A stretch of DNA of 64,000 nucleotides from Nemopilema nomurai (taxonomy: Eukaryota; Cnidaria; Scyphozoa; Rhizostomeae; Rhizostomatidae): NCBI GenBank assembly GCA_003864495.1, contig ML133420.1:4612340-4676339 (forward strand), written 5' to 3'. Positions 36,363-46,500 of this stretch are shown in pieces. Under the pieces are notes generated by a model. That model was given only the letters and a program-made list of their open reading frames with translations. It made no database searches and had not been told where the DNA came from. The first letter of the stretch is position 1. Each line of letters opens with the position of its first letter. The position numbers were made by a program, and so were the translations under genes.

Positions 36363-36367
36363 GGATC

Positions 36368-39296
36368 TTTTTGCTAGGGATTTCAACTACCCGACTTTAA
36401 TGGCCCTGATTGAAGCTGCCAAACGATACGAGACCAAAACTACTTCAATCGCAGTTGACGAGCCTATTTCTACAGCCAATGCTTTACCCGTTACGCCTGT
36501 TTCTGCCTACCCAAGAAAAGCTCCTGCACACCGTCAAGAAGCAATACCAAAACCTACAGTTGAACTTTGCTTTCAATATAATAAATATCCCCGTGCCTTT
36601 TGTGAACTTTCTAATGGTAGATGTAAGAAAGGTTATACTCATAAGTGCACCAAATGTGGTCGCTTTAATTGAAAAGCTGTTCGTCATAATAGGCCATTTC
36701 GCATTATAATTCTGTTGAACCTAACTCCCTACATACGCATATTGCTAAGGTGGAACCGTCTGTCGATTCTGATACGACTTCTTTATTGAAATCTATCCAC
36801 TCATTATTGCTCACGAGTAAAGAACATGTTGCACCGCCCAACGATGAGGCCGTCCCTCCCAAAGGGGGTTCGCAAGACAATGTTTATAGCGTGCCTGCCA
36901 TAAGTTTAGCTCCAGATAGTGTCACAATCTCTAATTTAGATCTTGCGAACCGTAATATTTTATGGTGTTCTGTTTCGTCAGCTGGGGTTCCTCTCCTTTT
37001 GCCTCTCGACACTTGCTGCTCAGTGTCTTTAGTTAGCAAAGCGCACGCCGATAAAGTTCTTGAAACACGCCCTGACCTCAAGTTTTCGCGCTTAGAGCTC
37101 GTTAAGGTCTCTGTTGCCAGTCCCTCGGCCTCTCTTAAAGCCGTAGGTATAAGGCAAGTTCCCTTGCAATTCGAAAATGGGCGTTCTGCAACTTTTTCGA
37201 TGCTTGTCGTGCCAAATTTATCTTGGCCGGTACTTTTTGGCCAAAATCATTTACGCAAGACCGATGCCCGTATTAATTCTCGTGCTCTAACTGTATATTT
37301 TGCCGATAAAGGGTTAGAATTCGAAGTGTCACGATGCTAATCCTATTCCTGCATTTCCACATTTGCATTTTCCTACAAGTAGTTTTACTTCTACTGCTAA
37401 TGTTACCTGTCTGTTGACTGCCCTACCAACACAGCCAGGTGAACCTGTTCGCCTCCACAGGGGCTTTAATTTTGTTACTGTTTGCATGTTGCTTGCAACA
37501 TCGCTGGTGGGTTCCTCCCTATTTTCGGCTTCGGGTGACCTTTGGCTGGAAGGTAATAAAATATTAACGGGGGTCACCACCCTTAGCGGTCCTATTTCCC
37601 TTTCTGGGTTACCGAGCATGACAAATTTGTGCACTTCTGTCATGTCCCCTTTTTTGGCTTCCAGCTACCCAAAATGTCGGCCTAGTCGCCCAGTTCGCTC
37701 TGATGTTGGTTCGCAGACAACTTGTTTACTGACGTCAATATCGCCCATTTCAGAAACTTTAGAGGATAGTACACTGAGTAGTGAATCTTTGTACTCAACA
37801 ACGGTTGTTATCTTTCACTCTACTAAAGAGTCTGCGATTTTGCCATTAAATGTCTAGATCGGAAACATTAGGCCTGTATTGAGCACTGATACTAATGTGT
37901 TAGAAGATGCCGCAGACTTTACTGCTTGTCAGGTAGCAAACCAATGGTATTCATTAGTTTCTGCAACCCATGCCGCCCGCCGTAATATCGATGACCTCCC
38001 GACCTTAGATTCTGATAAGATCGTTAATGGCGGTAATGCTATTCACACCTCTAACGTGCAGGAAATGGCGCAGGATAATCTAGCCTTTCATTCGTCTATT
38101 CTTTCGCCGTATTTAGAATGTACCGAGCGTCATCAGGCTAATTCATTTTCTCCAATAGGAAAAAGCGATATCCAGCCGCATTCTGAGGAATATTTTGGCA
38201 AACTTTTACATGCCTTAGAACTTGACGCGCCATCGTATGCACATGTGCCGCGTAGCATTTTAACGCAATTCAAGTCCTTGTTGCATGACTTCCAACATGT
38301 TTTCATTTGCCTGATTCACCTCTGTCTACCATTAAGGGCGTTTATCATCATATTCCTACTGGGGGTTCTCCTACTGGGGATTCTCCTACTGGGGATTCTC
38401 CTACTGGGGATTCTCCTACTGGGGATTCTCCTACTGGGGATTCTCCTACTGGGGATTCTCCTACTGGGGATTCTCCTCCTGTCTATCGCCTTCCTTATCG
38501 CAAAAGCCCCGCAGAACTTTCCGCTATTAAGGCTGAAATTGCACGTATGCTTAAGTTAAACATTTTTCGTCCGCGCATGAACGGCGCTACAGAACGTGTA
38601 CATCGATTGCTTAACAGCGCTATCAGAATTTTTTGCGAAAAGAATCAGGATCGCTGGGAAGATTTCTTGCAGCCTGCAGTTTATGCACATAATACTGCGC
38701 CTATTTCAGGTACATCTGACATAACACCATTCTTTCTAGTCTTTTGGACGCCATGCTCCCTCGCCTGAAACCATATCTTTGGATCTTCCACTTCAGTCTT
38801 TGCCTGCTGATCATTCTGCTCATCATCTTGTAGCCAGAATGCAACAAGCACATGAACAATTTCGCGCCATAAAAAAAGACTTGCGCCGTCGCCAACGCGA
38901 ATGGTACGACATCCCTTCGCGCGATTTACACGTGCCAGATGGCAAACTCGTTTACTTGCGCAAGGAGTCCGCTCCCTCCAAAAGCGGTCAAAAATCTCGC
39001 TTTCTGCGCAACTTCGATGGTCCTTTCATCGTCACAGGCCATCCGCATGGTGGTCACCAGGATCTTTTAAATTTGCGCCATGCCACCTCAGGACAAGACT
39101 GGTCACATCCAGTTAGTGTAGAAAAGATTGTGGTCGTACCTGACACAACACCGTCTGATATTTCTCCTTTAGCTACAGTCGAGCACGTAGACTCGTCACA
39201 GGAAAGTGTCACTCCAGTACACCCTGCTTCCCCAAATAAGGACTTAGCCGATGTGGCATTTCGATTAGGAACGTTTTTAGAGTGTAAACCCTCATA
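36368..39296 (+). pseudogene. Outer Gypsy-type retrotransposon, gag 3' part and deleted pol
   Basis: Gag resumes (DFNYPTLMALIEAAKRYETK), with Cys residues at CKKGYTHKCTKCGRF. A protease-like region at 36750-37338 has LPLDTCCSVSLVS and VLFGQNHL. A spacer follows, then the RT entrance (IPTG repeats, PPVYRLPYRKSPAELSAI, MLKLNIFRP), which joins directly to the integrase end (NGATERVHRLLNSA, RWEDFLQPAVYAHNT). The RT palm, RNase H and integrase core are therefore deleted at about 38578. A further frame at 38779-39296 holds the integrase C-terminal domain (GPFIVTGHPHGG). Stops at about 36670 and 37857 and several shifts confirm decay. No LTR was found after it. Confidence 0.75.
38355..38474. repeat. 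15-bp minisatellite encoding a PTGDS repeat in pol
   Basis: Eight tandem copies of CCTACTGGGGATTCT. In the pol frame this reads PTGGS once and PTGDS seven times, just before PPVYRLPYR. Related RTs normally have one such peptide here, so this is an in-frame expansion. Confidence 0.92.
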
Positions 39297-39299
39297 GTC

Positions 39300-39910
39300 C
39301 GCTGTAGCATCAGAAGCACGTAAATTTCTTTAAGATTCGTTCCCACCTAGTAGAGAAATCCTAGCTAAACATGGGCGACTCCGTGGTCTTGTGAAGTCAT
39401 GTCAGTTTCTACATTTAGAAGGGCATCTATATTCTCTCATTGGATGTAGACAAATTTTCTCGTTTACGTCGTTAACATGGATATTGTCGCTTTCAGTATG
39501 TTTTTCTTAATTAACGTTAACACACGTGACATCCCCCAGACCGAAACCACCGAAAATTGAAGTTATGTCGGTAGCCTCTTGAAAACGGGTAACCCGTTGT
39601 GATGATGTGCGTCAGCTGTTCACATTTCAAAATCTTTTCAGGTGTGGCGCAAAATCTTAAGGGGTAGTCAATTTCTTGAAACGTTACTGCCGTTCTTGAA
39701 ACTTCCTTGACATTTTATTTATTTGTCGTCTCCAATAATTTCATCACATAGGCATCATACTGTGCTGAGTAACTCAAGGTCACTCTCATTGCTTTCCTTC
39801 TCTATGTTTGGCCTGCGTGTAATTAAAAAAATGAGCGAAAACGTTTCTGCGAACGCAAATAAAGAACTAAATTGAAATGTCTTGTACATGGCTGTAACCA
39901 AACATTTGAC
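39300..39910. other. No gene seen
   Basis: Downstream of the outer retroelement. No LTR or coding motif was recognised; this may include its decayed 3' end. Confidence 0.4.
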
Positions 39911-39920
39911 GATGATTATC

Positions 39921-40222
39921 ATAGGCGCCGACTTTTATTTTTTCCAGGGGGGGCTCAAAATTTAAATTTAAAAAAAATTAAAAAAGTTAAAAGGCAGAGA
40001 AATTACCTGACGCTTTAATAACGTAATACAACATATGTAGTATGTATAATAACAAAACAAAACATTTTAATAAAGCAGATATAACATCATGGTCTTCAGT
40101 ATCATCAGTTCAATTCTTTGATTGATTTCAAACGAAATTCCCAGGGGGGCTGAGCCCCCCCCCCCCATAGCAATTCCCAGGGGGGGCTCGAGCCCCCAAG
40201 CCCCCACGTAGTCGGCGCCTAT
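39921..40222. mobile_element. MITE with 13-bp TIRs and 10-bp target duplication
   Basis: Terminal inverted repeats ATAGGCGCCGACT (39921-39933) and AGTCGGCGCCTAT (40210-40222) are flanked by GATGATTATC on both sides (39911-39920 and 40223-40232). The 302-bp interior has A-rich and C/G-run segments (GGGGGGGCTC and GAGCCCCC) that fold on themselves. It has no coding capacity. The long duplication suggests a Mutator-like mobilising transposase, but the family is not established. Confidence 0.85.
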
Positions 40223-40434
40223 GATGATTATCGAACATCTCACAACATAAAGTACCATAAAGACTTGCTAGCAAAAGAGAAAAGCATTCCATATTTTTGT
40301 GAGATTCCCCGAAGGCCGCCGTCTTGATTCCTTGGAAGATGGTTTTATTTGTTTTATTGTGTTATTTACGTACTTGCCTCATATCCATGCCTATGTAAAT
40401 GAGGTAAAGGAAACTGATATCGATGATTAATTAA

Positions 40435-40490
40435 GTCGGACGAAAAAGTACTTTAAGTATGCAAAAACGTGTTCCGCTTTTCATTGCCAA
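40435..40490 (+). mobile_element. Penelope terminal scrap with 5'-truncated hammerhead
   Basis: Begins GTCGGACGAA, keeps stem III (AAA-GTAC-TTT), the cleavage A at 40455, stem I 3' strand AGTATGCAAAA, and GTTCCGCTTTTC downstream, as at 22930-22980. The upstream stem I strand and CTGANGA core are missing. Confidence 0.7.
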
Positions 40491-41140
40491 TATTTGTCTC
40501 AGTATCTAAATACATAATTGTGCAATATAATGGCATGGCTTAAGAAACAAACAAATGATAATCGAAGGTGTATTTAAAATCTGCGAGGTTAATAAGATTG
40601 AAATCATTATGCCGAGAAAATACAAATGTGTTACTGAGTTGATTAAAAAAATTTGAACGTCGAAATACAAGCAAAATGAACTTCAAAATACAATTCCTGT
40701 GTAACTTGTTCTATAGCAACTATTTTAAATACGGTCTCATGCACGGTTCTGCGACCCATTGTGCCATATTGACGACATGCTGGATAAGTCCGCATGAAAT
40801 GCGAAATCCAATGGAAGCACACAAGCTAGCGGATTTAGAAGCAGTCAAGATTTGAATGGATGTAGGAAAGACTTTGGCACGTCAAGATATTGCTTTTCGT
40901 GGTGATGGAAAATTGGAACACAATGGATACTTCATTCAAGTGACTCAGTTGGTAGCTCGAAATTGTCCTCTGCTAGATAGCTGGCTGAACAGTCGTTCTT
41001 ATAGGGCATATAATGTCACATATTTGGCACCAGAGTCTCAGAACGAAATGATAACGCTCTTGGCAGAGCAAGTTAGACAAGAAGTTATTCTAGATGTTAA
41101 ACAGGGATGTTTAGTGTTTCTGCGGATACTACACGAGACC

Positions 41141-41432
41141 TGACCTGATCAAAATCTGACCAAATCAAAATCTGACCAAATCAAAATCTGACCAAATCAA
41201 AATCTGACCAAATCAAAATCTGACCAAATCAAAATCTGACCAAATCAAGATTTGACCAAATCAAAATCTGACCAAATCAAAATCTGACCAAATCAAAATC
41301 TGACCAAATCAAAATCTGACCAAATCAAAATCTGTCCAAATCAAAATCTGTCCAAATCAAAATCTGACCAAATCAAAATCTGACCAAATCAAAATCTGAC
41401 CAAATCAAAATCTGACCAAATCAAAATCTGAC
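41141..41432. repeat. 16-bp minisatellite, about 18 copies
   Basis: Unit CTGACCAAATCAAAAT with single-base variants (GATTTG, CTGTCC). It starts immediately after the TTRDLT codons of the hAT transposase and its first unit appears to derive from that sequence. Confidence 0.92.
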
Positions 41433-42453
41433 AAAATAACCGCTGTTGCAGATTTATTGGCAAAGGAACGACGTTACACCAAAGGAACGACTGTTAACCA
41501 TGAAGCACGTGTCTTCGGTGATGACACAACAAAGGACATTATTGATGCATTAAACATTCACTCGTTAAATACGGACGAGCTGTGCTTTTAATCCTACGAT
41601 TTTGCCGCATCCATGTCTGGTAGATACAACGGTACTTAACAGAAACTGCAAGAAAGGTCGAGCAAGGTTGTCCCGTATATTCCATGTCAAGCATACAGGA
41701 GCAACACTGTTCTAGAAAATAGCTGTAACGCCAGTCCCATCATCAGCCATATGTTTAATATGCTAGAAGAACTCTACGTTTTCTTTACAAGCAGTACAAA
41801 AAGGTTTGTTTTAAGAGTTTTAAAAGCTCTCGTGTATTCATTTTATGATTTAGATTATGCTACTTTGCTATCATAGACATTCCATTTAAAAACTTAACAC
41901 TTTTGATCAGGTAGTGAATTTTTTCCCATTAATAAGCATAAAATAGTATCTAATGATATAGATAATATTTACTAAATAATCTAATTTATAAGGTAATTTT
42001 AACAAGTAGTGGGTCAATCTGAATGTAGAATTGGCCGTTGCAACAGTTTCGTATTTTGTTCAGAGTAATAAGCAGATCAACAGAGCTTTAATATCTTTTT
42101 TTTACTCTCGTTTTTTAAGTGATTTTTGCTTTCATTCTACAAAAGACCTTTCCATGAAAAATTGATCTGTAACGTTCTCTTTAGCATTGATATGATGCCA
42201 TGAACTATGGCATTGTATGAGCGAAAGAAAATGATTTTCCCAAGACAATGTTCCCAAGTATTATTTTTCTATGCCATTTTCATCCGATTTTTTATATACA
42301 TTATGTTTACAACTTGCAGGTACGCTGAAATCGAGACAAGCATTGAAGGTGTCGAACATGCTCTAAAGTTGCGAAACCTCCCCAAAACAAATGGACAGCA
42401 AGGGAAGAGTCGATTCTCTCGTTATGGATCAGCTACGAAAAGCGAAACAATCG

Positions 42454-42583
42454 CTTGAAACAATAACTTGAAACAATCGCTTGAAACAATAACTTGAAAC
42501 AATCGCTTGAAACAATCGCTTGAAATAATCGCTTGAAACAATCGCTTGAAACAATCGCTTGAAACAATCGCTTGAAACAATCG
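42454..42583. repeat. 13-bp minisatellite, about 10 copies
   Basis: Unit CTTGAAACAATCG, with two copies reading AACTTGAAACAAT and one with AAATAATCG. It is located inside the hAT remnant, downstream of the EHALKLRNLPKT coding piece. Confidence 0.92.
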
Positions 42584-43300
42584 CGTCTTTAAGTTGATGA
42601 CAAATCAAGACAACAGGCAAACAATCTTAGTTTGAAAATGGAATAGGTCGACTTTGTTGAATCAATCATGTTCATGAATATTATGTACAAAACTAAACAG
42701 ATAACGGAGGCACTTCAAGCAGAAGAATTGAATGTCATTGATGCAATGATAATCGTTGAATGCAAGGCAAAAAGCGAGATCCGGGCAAGCGCAAATGAAA
42801 TAGAGCTTCAGATTCAAGCAGGAATCTCCTTCGCTGAAAAACTTGGAGGCCACCCGTTTGCAGAGTTTCGGCGAAAGCATCATGTGCAAAGGCAGCAAAA
42901 AAGAATTGACAAAGAAGAATTGACGAGAATCCACAGACGCAAACGGAGCATCGTCCAATTCTTCAAAACAGAATTCTATAAGGTTCTTGATGTGCAGATA
43001 CAACAATTTGGCTTCAACTTGTCACAATGTCTCCGAGAAGTAAAACCTCTCTCTATCTTGGAACCACCATTGAAAGAACCTTCCATTGAAGAAATAAATG
43101 ATCTTGCGAGAATGTTTCCCGAACATTATTCAGTTGACCCTCCAAGTTTACATGCAGAGTTTCATCAGCAATGCGAAAATTATGGCGAAGAGCTAGCATC
43201 TGTTGCTGATGCAGAAAAATTTCCAGAAGAAAAAAAGAGTACTTCCTACTTTCAAATTGGTGAAAACCCACTTGCGAACGACATGATATTTATTAGTTAA

Positions 43301-44170
43301 GATTTCACTTTTTAATTTATAACTTCCTTCCTACCTTCTTTGTGTTTTTGCTCCTGAGTTCTAGTCACAAGTAGAGGCAAAATTCAAAATGTTTATGTTT
43401 TTCCTGTTTCTGTACTATTTTTATGACATTTGGTGTGCAGTGGAAATTAAGGAACTTTTAAGGAACTTTTGGTATTCAAATCTGATGATTTGGGGTCTAC
43501 GAATAAGGAACTTTTGGAACTTCAATCCCGGACAAAATTGTTGAGACAAAACGCAATTTCTGCAACTTTCTACCTTATGTCGCCCCTATTACTTCCAATT
43601 CACTTAAACGAATTGTTTTAAGGCAGTTTGAATAAATAATTCATTTGTCCTTCAAAATTATGCATTCAACATTGAATTGGGGGAAGGGGGGATTTATTTT
43701 TGAAAGAAAAGTGGAACTATAAGCTCTCCTTGAAAAGTCTCAACCATTTTTGTCCGGAATTGTAGGCCTTGAGGTAGGTTCCTTATAAAAAAGCGTGTAT
43801 GTGTAACATCTCCAGAAATTTATGCAACAAATGTTGCGTGTATTTGTCGTCTATTTTAGCCAACCCTTTGTGTATGCTTATTTTCGCCATTTCTCGCAAT
43901 CGTAAACAAATGAGCTGTACATAACTAACAATTACAATTAAGCTTTATATCTAAATTTATAAAGATTTGTAGTAGAATTGATAGCCTAGAAGTGATCCAT
44001 TTCTCAAACACGTGAAATCGAAGATCAGTTACGAAAACTCACACTCGTCAACTGTGCCAACACGGTCGTCGCATTTGAGGTCTAGAACAATCAATTTTCA
44101 ATTATATTCAGCAATGTAACATCATTTCAAAAAGTCAGAGGGTTTCCAGTGGCAGTAGGATTTCGACAAC
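43301..44170. other. No gene seen
   Basis: A non-coding spacer between the hAT remnant and the next fragment; a short repeated phrase GGAACTTTT near 43450-43520. Confidence 0.45.
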
Positions 44171-44174
44171 TCTA

Positions 44175-44582
44175 GTGTTACCTGTAGCAATGAGCTGCCT
44201 GTCTTGGATTGATCACTCTCAATTCTCCCAATTGGCTGATTACTCGGCCGGTACAGCGAGCAGGGTTGAAACACGCCAGAACGTAGCTCGCGTTTCAGCA
44301 AAAGCACAGACTAGAAATGGAATTAGTCATTTCTATTCTGTGGCAAAAGTTCAGCATAATCATGTGGCTTTTCATTACAATACGCCTTCTAGCAGGAAGT
44401 CGATTCTGATTGGCCGATGCATCATTTCTCAACATTATGGTCTAACCAATTTATTGTTGGAGACACGAACAAGGACAATCTTGGACCGTGTAACCAGGAG
44501 CCTACGTCGATTAAAAAGCACTCTTCTGCACAAGCGTATTGGCGTTTGCTTCAATCTTATTCCTCGCACCGATTTGTGTTGA
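44175..44582 (+). CDS. Unidentified open frame upstream of the Ulp1/PHD fragment
   Basis: 136 codons without a recognised motif; basic towards the C-terminus (RSLRRLKSTLLHKRIG). It may be an earlier exon or decayed part of the element that supplies 44886-45368, or it may be chance. Listed because of its length and position. Confidence 0.25.
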   Translation: MLPVAMSCLSWIDHSQFSQLADYSAGTASRVETRQNVARVSAKAQTRNGISHFYSVAKVQHNHVAFHYNTPSSRKSILIGRCIISQHYGLTNLLLETRTRTILDRVTRSLRRLKSTLLHKRIGVCFNLIPRTDLC

Positions 44583-44885
44583 TTCGTGACAAGATGTTTA
44601 CAGACTACGGCATAAAACAACTACGGCCAGTTCCTAATTCAAGCAGTTTTTCCAAAACCACTGTTTGTGAAATTTGATGCAAACCATGCCCTTTAAGGTC
44701 ACGGTAAACGTTTTCTGGACGAAAACATCCATTTCCGGTACAACCACCTAGGGAACCATTTCCAATATCTTTTCAAAAGAAAATCATGTTACGTTGTATG
44801 ATTCCACCACACGTTTACGATATATTTCTGAAGAAAAACGAGTAAGCTATGATGTATCTGATTGACGGTTTTGCTTACTATCTGA

Positions 44886-45368
44886 GTGGCTGCCCGAAAG
44901 ACAAGCTTTTTATTTGACGTTGCTAAGGTGGACACAGTTAACAAAAGCTCTATGTCCGGTGTGGCAGCTATATTCCATTCCTATTGTTTAAGCAAAGCAA
45001 TTGATCCTTCTACTGTAACCTTCAATTACAACTCGCTGAAACAGAAGCTACCTCATATTTTAGAAACGCAATCATTTGCTGGCGTAGACTTTCAGCTTTC
45101 TCCAGAGACTAGACAGAAAACTCTTTTCGAGTGGGAAGTGCCGCTTTATTGTCATTGTAAGATGCCGTATATATCCGAACCTCTAACTGAATGTGGCGGC
45201 TGCAGCAACTGGTTTCATGATCGATGTGAGCGCACAAGCACTAAGAGTAGAACGTGGATGTGTACAACTTGTCGTAACAGATATAGAAAACGTAGCGCTC
45301 GTGATAATGAAACGAATAAATGTGTTGAAAAAGATGTAAGTAAAAGAAAGAGGGTAGTTAGACAGTAG
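44886..45368 (+). CDS. Ulp1-like protease remnant fused to PHD finger
   Basis: The first part (SGVAAIFHSYCLSKAIDPST, then LKQKLPHILE) resembles the last catalytic block of Ulp1/SENP-type cysteine proteases, in which DCG supplies the active cysteine. Here that position reads MSG, so the cysteine is replaced by Ser. It is followed by a canonical C4HC3 PHD finger: CHC, CGGC, HDRC and CTTC (residues about 96-140), and a basic tail KRKRVVRQ. Ulp1-plus-PHD proteins are repeatedly found as multicopy, transposon-associated genes in invertebrates. No start in good context; likely a fragment or terminal exon. Confidence 0.6.
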   Translation: MAARKTSFLFDVAKVDTVNKSSMSGVAAIFHSYCLSKAIDPSTVTFNYNSLKQKLPHILETQSFAGVDFQLSPETRQKTLFEWEVPLYCHCKMPYISEPLTECGGCSNWFHDRCERTSTKSRTWMCTTCRNRYRKRSARDNETNKCVEKDVSKRKRVVRQ

Positions 45369-45597
45369 CTAAGGAACATATCTTATTGGACTGTGTAAAG
45401 TAACGGTATTTAATAAACCAAGATTTCAGTTAAAGTAGTCGGGAAGCGAAGGCATAAAAAGAAACAGATGTCTTGATTAATTATGTATATTTGAGTTGCA
45501 GCTAACATTTTTAATATAATATAGCATCTTTTTACGCGTTGCTGGACTCATTAGTGCGTCTATCCTTCTCATATATACAAGATAAGACATTGTTTTT

Positions 45598-46500
45598 GTT
45601 GAAAAACACATTTCAAACACTTACTCAAATGTTTCTTGAAAATTTGAGTGACTTCTAGGGCGTTTACTGGGCGTCGTCACTCACTGCCCTATAATGGGGC
45701 GGAGGGAGAATCCGTTCTCCCAAGTCCAAAAACATAGAATTAGACATTATTTTCGTTCAAGAATGCACATCAGACACTTAGTTGAACGTTTCTTGAAAAT
45801 TTGAGTGAGTTCTAGGGCGTTTACTGGGCGTCGTCACTCACTGCCCTATATGGGGCGGAGGGAGAATTCATTCTCCCAAGTCCAAAAACATAGAAATAGA
45901 CATTGCTTTCGTTCAAGAATGCACATCAGACACTTAGTTGAACGTTTCTTGAAAATTTGAGTGAGTTCTAGGGCGTTTACTGGGCGTCGTCACTCACTGC
46001 CCTATAATGGGGCGGAGGGAGAATCCGTTCTCCCAAGTCCAAAAACATAGAATTAGACATTATTTTCGTTCAAGAATGCACATCAGACACTTAGTTGAAC
46101 GTTTCTTGAAAATTTGAGTGAGTTCTAGGGCGTTTACTGGGCGTCGTCACTCACTGCCCTATATGGGGCGGAGGGAGAATTCATTCTCCCAAGTCCAAAA
46201 ACATAGAAATAGACATTGCTTTCGTTCAAGAATGCACATCAGACACTTAGTTGAACGTTTCTTGAAAATTTGAGTGAGTTCTAGGGCGTTTACTGGGCGG
46301 CGTCACTCACTGCCCTATAATGGGGCGGAGGGAGAATCCGTTCTCCCAAGTCCAAAAACATAGAATTAGACATTGTTTTCGTTCAAGAATGCACATCAGA
46401 CACTTAGTTGAACGTTTCTTGAAAATTTGAGTGAGTTCTAGTGCGTTTACTGGGCGTCGTCACTCACTGCCCTATAATGGGGCGGAGGGAGAAACCGCTC
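45598..46500. repeat. 157-bp satellite array, six units, dimeric higher-order structure
   Basis: The landmark TCTAGGGCGTTTACTGGGCG recurs at 45654, 45811, 45967, 46124, 46280 and, with one change, 46437 (period 156-157). Units 1, 3 and 5 carry ATAATGGGGCGG with CCGTTCTCCC. Units 2 and 4 carry ATATGGGGCGG with ATTCATTCTCCC. The alternation makes a 313-bp two-unit repeat. Each unit has a hairpin (GGGAGAA and TTCTCCC). No coding content. Confidence 0.92.

Larger units (their letters stand above)
40786..43300 (+). pseudogene. hAT transposase remnant (DUF4371/ZMYM1-like), interrupted by minisatellites
   Basis: Pieces in order: 40856-41139 with RQDIAFRGDG, NGYFIQVTQLV and LAPESQNEMITLLAEQVRQE, then after a one-base shift FSVSADTTRDLT (first catalytic Asp region); 41594-41810 with YDFAASMSGRYNG (second Asp) and ELYVFFTSSTKR, including one TAA; 42319-42450 with EHALKLRNLPKT; and 42668-43300, an open C-terminal frame with VQRQQKRIDKEE and FYKVLDVQIQQFG. 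A possible intron or lost segment lies at 41811-42318. Two tandem arrays sit inside the coding region at 41141-41432 and 42454-42583. The transposase is dead. Confidence 0.78.

Noticed and set aside
38307..38559. Hydrophobic repeat protein (LLLGI repeats) as a membrane protein
   Set aside because: It is the +1 frame of the PTGDS minisatellite; the flanking pol homology is in the other frame.
41141..41432. Spaced direct repeats as a CRISPR-like array
   Set aside because: Repeats are contiguous 16-bp units without spacers, and the genome is eukaryotic.
43470..43520. CTGATGA at 43482 as a further hammerhead
   Set aside because: No GAAA with a stem II, and no complementary stem I strands around it.
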